Source: Linnemannia hyalina (Eukaryota; Mortierellomycota; Mortierellomycetes; Mortierellales; Mortierellaceae). From it: a stretch of DNA of 64,000 bases. The notes beneath the pieces were generated by a model. The model made no database searches. It was given only the letters and a program-made list of their open reading frames with translations, and had not been told where the DNA came from. Below are positions 62,725-64,000 of the stretch, piece after piece (position 1 is the first letter of the stretch; each line of letters starts with the position of its first letter). Location: contig JAHRHY010000003.1 of NCBI GenBank assembly GCA_019671135.1, positions 1,984,001-2,048,000 of the forward strand. Direction: 5' to 3'. The translations under genes and the position numbers were made by a program.

Positions 62725-64000
62725 ACGTTTATCGATCCTCTTCCTCCTCCTGTGATAACCCCTTCGTGTTTCTTGCCCTTGATTTTCTTTTTTTCCTTTT
62801 CTTATTACCCCTTCACCGCCTTCATCTATCTTATTTTTCTACTAATAAAAAAAAACAAAGTATACAGATCATTGTTTCGCAAAAAGGGTGTGGTTGGCAA
62901 GTGGAAGGGGGGAGGTCAGAGTATATTTCGCTACCCATGGGGTCTTCATAATGCACCCTCAGCAAAGACTAATTTCGGCGGAGAAAGATAGGGCAAGCAA
63001 TGAGAAAAGTAAAAAAATTAGGAGAACGGACAACCTTGTTATTTTTTTCCGCAGACCATTGAAAGATGTGGGATCTCGAATGCTATTTATTCATGAGAGC
63101 ATCAAACATCAGAAATACCCATGGCCATAGGAAAGGGATCGAATAGAGAAAAAAAAAAAAAAAGTGAGCATTGCAATGGGCATACCATTCATATTTCTGA
63201 GCATCTCTCCCAGGGCAGAGCCGGCCCATGAATAGCAACAGCACTCATCTGGCAAACATAGATCGAAGAGCCGGGAGCCATTGTGTTTTTTTTTGTTTTC
63301 AAATTTTCTAGCTGGCTTTTGCGTGCTTACTTACATCTGGCTCATGGGCACAGCGCGAAAAAAATAATAATTCATAAACTCCGAGACAACGAAGAAAACA
63401 AACTAGAATGAGGAACCCACCCTCCTGGGTGGGTAAGGGAACTGGCTTCAGGTAGAGTGAGGCTTGCATGTTGTGTTGCCTAGGCGGTGGATGGAAGATA
63501 AATTGGAAGCTATTATGAGGAAGAGTAAAACAGGAAGGCAGGAAAACCGGTGAAGAGAAAGATGTGCGGATATGAGTGAAGACTATGCATTCTGACATTG
63601 GACAATCCATCATGTTCCGCTGGGTGGGGTTGTGCCAGTGCTCCAGTGCAACTGAAGGAAACAAGTTTTTTGTCCCGTAAAGAAATGGCCGTGTTTTGAC
63701 GGGTCACCTAGGCGATTACAACATGTAGACTCATTCTCGCTCTGTTCAAATGCTGTGACACAATAAATTACAAGGGCTAACATACAGTGAACATAATAAT
63801 AATATTCGAGGAACGAGAGAGAGAGAGAGAAACGTCCATGGAATAGATACAGAGCGTTGGGATGCTGAGAGAAGGAAGGAGGGGGTCAAGATCGAGAACA
63901 TAGAAAGGGCGAAATACAGTAAGAAAGAGAAGAGCGAGAGAATTAAGAAATGAGCATTTTTGTGTGTATGTGGAAAATAGGGTTTCCTTGTGAACTATGG
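62725..64000. other. 3' flank of the Q-rich gene; no gene recognised
   Basis: AT-rich sequence with T and A homopolymers and a GA tract near 63817-63830. The open frame at 63308-63664 (-) matches no family. A further gene may start beyond the window. Confidence 0.5.

Overview
The window is nuclear DNA of a filamentous fungus. Genes carry several short GT-AG introns, lie on both strands, and use C/G-ending codons; Q-, N- and S-rich tracts and homopolymers are frequent. The gene set (VelB-like velvet protein, large Zn2Cys6 regulator, SPT23/MGA2-like IPT-ankyrin regulator, bifunctional GARS-AIRS enzyme) and the protein character suggest an early-diverging lineage, most likely Mucoromycota/Mortierellomycota. 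That placement is inference; no rRNA or marker gene is present.

Layout, left to right. 410-2740 (+): the 3' part of an ERMP1/Pff1-type M28 membrane metallopeptidase. 3103-4959 (+): isovaleryl-CoA dehydrogenase, converging with 5122-6545 (-), an ARFRP1/Arl3 GTPase. A 5.9 kb region without a recognisable gene precedes 12462-14925 (+), a bHLH transcription factor, followed on the same strand by 17590-20757 (+), a two-PAS protein. A run of minus-strand genes follows: GARS-AIRS (21062-24545), SEC63 (25085-27871), a type II O-fucosyltransferase-like protein (28501-30363), a decayed PP4R3/PSY2 copy (about 32090-33752), an SPT23/MGA2-like protein with an added leucine-rich C-terminus (34606-41919), the SAD1/USP39 splicing factor (43295-45683) and a VelB-like velvet gene (45849-48385). 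After another sparse stretch come a mitochondrial adrenodoxin-type ferredoxin (52086-53748, +), a 1219-residue Zn2Cys6 transcription factor (54073-58130, -) and an unrecognised Q-rich protein (60559-62724, +). The last 1.3 kb has no recognisable gene.

The genes do not form one pathway. Two themes stand out: compact housekeeping genes (purine synthesis, leucine breakdown, ER translocation, Golgi trafficking, iron-sulfur supply, splicing), and five putative transcription regulators, several of them behind multi-kilobase upstream regions. Exon joins were worked out by hand from GT-AG sites, phase and remembered family conservation; no transcript data or database search was available. The items most worth following up are the SPT23-like/LRR fusion without a visible membrane anchor, the adjacent bHLH and PAS genes, the seven-exon velvet gene, and the PSY2 pseudogene.
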